The translations under genes were made by a program, and so were the position numbers. A DNA stretch of 45,966 nucleotides from Sinorhizobium medicae (GTDB lineage Bacteria > Pseudomonadota > Alphaproteobacteria > Rhizobiales > Rhizobiaceae), in NCBI RefSeq assembly GCF_007827695.1, contig NZ_VITA01000029.1, forward strand, positions 1-45,966, in the 5' to 3' direction. The notes below the pieces were generated by a model. It saw only the letters and a program-made list of their open reading frames with translations. It searched no databases and had not been told where the DNA came from. Positions 43,453 through 45,966 of the stretch are shown piece after piece; position 1 is the stretch's first letter, and the number at the start of each line of letters is the position of its first letter.

Positions 43453-44898
43453 ATGCTCACGAAACGCGATCTGCTTCACGCTGCTGCGATAGCCGCCGCG
43501 GTGGCCGCCACGGCGGCGAGGTCCACCCCAGCAATTGCCCAGGACAAAGCCGGATGGCCCAGCGTGCTGGAGGCCAAGGATATTGCCGAGGAAGGGCTCA
43601 TCTATGGCTTGCCGCTGGTGATGAATTACGCGGTCATGCAGGAGTTCGCAGTCGACAGAAACTCGGGGCAGTTCAAGGCACCTTTCAACGAAATCAACAA
43701 CATGCACCATGTCGCGACCCCCGCGGACACTGCAATCATAACGCCGAACAGCGATACCCCTTACTCGTTTGTGTGGCTGGATTTGCGCGCCGAGCCGATG
43801 GTTCTCTCGGTTCCGGCGATCGATAAGGACCGATACTATTCGATCCAGCTCATCGACGGCAACACCTATAACTTCGGCTATATCGGCACGCGCGCCACGG
43901 GCACCGAGCCGGGCGACTATCTGGTGGTCGGCCCCGACTGGAAGGGTGAAACGCCCGCCGGTATCAAGAAGGTCTTCAGATCGACGACGCCGTTCACGTT
44001 TACCGCTATCCGCACGCAGCTCTTCAACCGCAACGACATGCCGAGGGTCGAGAAAATTCAGGCTGGCTACACCGCGCAGCCTCTCTCCGCTTTCCTGAAA
44101 CAACCGGCTCCGCCCGCATCGCCGAAAATCGACTTCCTTCCAGCCACCACTGCAGGGATCAAGGACAACTTCTTCCGATATCTCGATGCGTCCCTGCAAT
44201 TCGTTCCTGAGACGTCAAGGGACAAGGCCATCCGCGCGAGACTCGCTAAGATTGGCATTGGTCCGGGAAAGACCTTCGAGTTCGAGGATCTGTCGCTCGA
44301 ACACAAGGACGCAATTCGCGTGGCCATGAAGCAGGGCAATGACAAAGTCGACAAATGGCTGACCAACGGAAACAAAAATATCAACGGCTGGAACATCGGC
44401 TCGTTCTTCGGTGACGAAGCCTTCTTCAACGGTGATTGGATGATGCGGGCCGGGGCTGCCAAGGGCGGTCTCTATGGAAATGATGCCGTTGAAGCCATGT
44501 ACCCCTACACCCGAACGGACACGACCGGCGAGCCGCTCGACGGCAGCAAGCACAAGTACACAATCACCTTCGCACCCGGCCAGTTGCCTCCGGTAAATGC
44601 GTTCTGGTCCGTCACGATGTACGACGGCAAGAGCCAGTTCCTGGTCAAGAACCCGATCGATCGCTACCTCATCAACTCTCCGATGTTGCCGGGGATGAAA
44701 AGGGCGCCGGATGGTTCGCTGACGCTGTACATTCAAAAGGACAGCCCCGGTCCGGACAAGGAGGCAAATTGGCTTCCAGCCCCGGATGGCACGATTTATC
44801 TCGTGATGCGCCTGTACTGGCCGAAGCCTACGCCACCCTCGATTTTGCCGGCGGGCGAGGGGACATGGCAGCCGCCCGGCGTGAAACGGGTCTCGTAG
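43453..44898 (+). CDS. secreted DUF1254/DUF1214 domain protein
   Basis: A 481-residue protein. From the ATG at 43453, a signal peptide (KRDLLHAAAIAAAVAATAAR then STPAIA|Q) is followed by the DUF1254 region: AEEGLIYGLPLVMNYAVMQE, TPNSDTPYSFVWLDLRAEPM and VPAIDKDRYYSIQLIDGNTY. The C-terminal DUF1214 region has FAPGQLPPVNAFWSVTMYDG and WLPAPDGTIYLVMRLYWPKP. Such proteins are periplasmic and of unknown function, and are widespread in soil bacteria. The upstream 42-residue extension is unlikely. It may be controlled by the divergent CadC-like gene. Confidence 0.85.
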   Translation: MLTKRDLLHAAAIAAAVAATAARSTPAIAQDKAGWPSVLEAKDIAEEGLIYGLPLVMNYAVMQEFAVDRNSGQFKAPFNEINNMHHVATPADTAIITPNSDTPYSFVWLDLRAEPMVLSVPAIDKDRYYSIQLIDGNTYNFGYIGTRATGTEPGDYLVVGPDWKGETPAGIKKVFRSTTPFTFTAIRTQLFNRNDMPRVEKIQAGYTAQPLSAFLKQPAPPASPKIDFLPATTAGIKDNFFRYLDASLQFVPETSRDKAIRARLAKIGIGPGKTFEFEDLSLEHKDAIRVAMKQGNDKVDKWLTNGNKNINGWNIGSFFGDEAFFNGDWMMRAGAAKGGLYGNDAVEAMYPYTRTDTTGEPLDGSKHKYTITFAPGQLPPVNAFWSVTMYDGKSQFLVKNPIDRYLINSPMLPGMKRAPDGSLTLYIQKDSPGPDKEANWLPAPDGTIYLVMRLYWPKPTPPSILPAGEGTWQPPGVKRVS

Positions 44899-45120
44899 AG
44901 GCGCACATGAATTCCTGAGATGCCCAGGAGCGCCGAAGCACCGTCGGACAGCCATAAGTCCCGCATATTCTGTGCGGCAGGTTAGGCCGGCGCGCCTCGC
45001 GACGGAAAGGTGTAGCGGCCCTAGTCGCGCTGCCTCCCAAAACCGGAGCGTTCGGGCATGGTGCGCTACCGACGGAAAACCGCCGGGCCACCGTGGCCCG
45101 GCAAGCGTGGGAGCCATATC

Positions 45121-45390
45121 ATGGGATACGACGTTGCTTTCACGAAACGATGCTTTCCGGCCCGTGTCGGACTGATCGACGAACTCGCCGCCCGTAACGA
45201 AAGCTTTCGCGATCTCTGTTATGACTTCGCCACCGCGGAGGAAGTGAGACTGGCATGGGAGACAGCGTCCGGACCCGAGAAGGACGAGCGTCACGCTGAG
45301 TCTGTGGAACTTGTAGACTGCCTTCGGACCGAGATCGAGGCGGCGCTCGATGACGCCGCCGTCGTGCCGTTTCAGCGCCGGCGGACTTAA
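45121..45390 (+). CDS. 89-residue hypothetical protein
   Basis: From the ATG at 45121 (GGGAG about 9 nt upstream) the protein reads MGYDVAFTKRCFPARVGLID, followed by ESFRDLCYDFATAEEVRLAW and ERHAESVELVDCLRTEIEAA. It is mainly helical and acidic. Segments such as FRDLC-D-A-A and Y-LV--LE-EI are common in small proteins next to sulfur- or respiration-related genes, but I cannot name a family with confidence. A longer in-frame start at 45058 lacks an SD. Confidence 0.6.
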   Translation: MGYDVAFTKRCFPARVGLIDELAARNESFRDLCYDFATAEEVRLAWETASGPEKDERHAESVELVDCLRTEIEAALDDAAVVPFQRRRT

Positions 45391-45554
45391 CGAGCCGACA
45401 AGGGCAGGGCCCTGCATCATCGAACGCATTCCCGAGATTCCTCTTCAAAGCCGGCGACCAGAGGTTTGTAACTTTTTGACTTTCCGTGCGTTTTGTCGAG
45501 CGTAGTGCACAATGTTGGACCGTGATTTGACCGACACCGGGTGGAGGAAGATCA

Positions 45555-45779
45555 ATGACGATGAATGACTGGCGCGCCGACCTGCGCCTCGGGCTCGAAA
45601 ACCTGGTCGATGCCGCGGTCGTTGCCGGTGCGCACCAACGGGATGTTTACGCAGCCATCCTTGACGAAGTCGAACGCCTTCGGCTCGCCTACGAGCGAGA
45701 TCCCGATCCGGCCGACGATCTCAGTGAACAGATCGTCGAAGAACCGTCCAACAACTGGCCTGCGGCCGAGCAGGACTGA
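45555..45779 (+). CDS. 74-residue hypothetical acidic protein
   Basis: The protein MTMNDWRADLRLGLENLVDA continues with AAVVAGAHQRDVYAAILDEV and ERLRLAYERDPDPADD and ends in EEPSNNWPAAEQD. GGAGGAAG lies 6 nt before the ATG, a strong start. It is predicted to be helical, with an acidic, proline-containing tail. The remaining 187 bp to the window end hold no gene I can support, only a short palindrome (CATAAC/GTTATG, 45849-45864). Confidence 0.65.
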   Translation: MTMNDWRADLRLGLENLVDAAVVAGAHQRDVYAAILDEVERLRLAYERDPDPADDLSEQIVEEPSNNWPAAEQD

Positions 45780-45966
45780 GTCGGAACTCGGGATGGCCGT
45801 GGGTCTGTTCCTGTTCCTGCCGGCATTCGGTCAGCGTCAAACAAGTTCCATAACATACGTTATGCGATGAATCCATGTAGCCGCAAAGTTAAAGTGTCCT
45901 GTTTCTGCAATGTAAGAATGTCACTCTCCCCGGGTTTAGATGACCTGGGAGATTGCGGATGGGATT

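Noticed and set aside
45849..45966. Short palindrome and a frame start (ATG at 45940) at the window edge as a possible insertion-sequence end.
   Set aside because: Only 27 bases of the frame are visible and no terminal repeat can be tested.
1..45966. CRISPR array, replication origin or repABC genes, rRNA genes.
   Set aside because: No regularly spaced direct repeats, Rep-type proteins or rRNA sequences were seen on either strand.

Overview
The window reads as rhizobial DNA, most likely from Sinorhizobium/Ensifer. The evidence is the high GC, the IS66 copy, the GcrA-like and DUF2280 phage remnants, and above all the C2-sulfonate and 2-aminoethylphosphonate gene blocks. From memory, these blocks have the same content and order as part of the S. 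meliloti pSymB chromid. No replication genes, rRNA or CRISPR array were seen, so assigning the replicon is inference.

Region 1 (1-10.0 kb) is an accessory, decaying zone. It starts with the tnpC-tnpB-tnpA end of an IS66-family element on the minus strand. A frameshifted ATP-dependent DNA ligase (ligD) pseudogene follows, with a second copy of its 3' end 470 bp downstream. Next come a small Tat-type secreted protein and a run of decayed phage genes: a C5 cytosine methyltransferase with repeated units, a GcrA-like gene, a NusG-like gene and a truncated DUF2280 gene. Among them sit intact small genes: an Imm32-like protein, an orphan acyl carrier protein, several 24-81 residue proteins with good ribosome binding sites, and a degenerate initiator-tRNA-like sequence.

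Region 2 (10.0-25.0 kb) starts with two small stress-type genes (YmgE/GlsB-like, YidB-like) and then holds a C2-sulfonate catabolic block. TauR (minus) faces tauABC, tauX and tauY, which import taurine and oxidise it to sulfoacetaldehyde. An iclR-GMC dehydrogenase-MFS module follows; it looks like an isethionate branch (iseR, iseJ, iseU) that would also yield sulfoacetaldehyde. Then come xsc (sulfoacetaldehyde to acetyl phosphate plus sulfite), a YeiH/TauZ-type exporter and pta (acetyl phosphate to acetyl-CoA).

Region 3 (25.1-28.4 kb) pairs a DeoR-type regulator with an 825-residue flavoprotein of the dimethylglycine/sarcosine dehydrogenase type. The regulator gene is flanked by a 17-nt-arm inverted repeat and TTGC-type direct repeats. 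The substrate is unknown; the position between sulfonate and phosphonate genes suggests an N-methylated C2 amine.

Region 4 (28.4-39.7 kb) is the 2-aminoethylphosphonate block: a LysR regulator (minus), a Na/Pi cotransporter-family protein, phnW-phnA-phnY (2-AEP to phosphonoacetaldehyde to phosphonoacetate to acetate plus Pi), a strong terminator, and an ABC importer with substrate-binding protein, ATPase and fused permease. PhnA and PhnY keep all the catalytic positions I recall for the S. meliloti enzymes, in the same numbering.

Region 5 (39.7-46.0 kb) holds unrelated genes: a lipoprotein alpha/beta hydrolase (DUF900), a membrane-anchored CadC-like/TPR protein, a secreted DUF1254/DUF1214 protein and two small conserved-looking proteins. 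Overall, regions 2-4 turn C2 sulfonates and a C2 phosphonate into acetyl units, and each block carries a membrane protein that could handle the inorganic by-product (sulfite/sulfate or phosphate).
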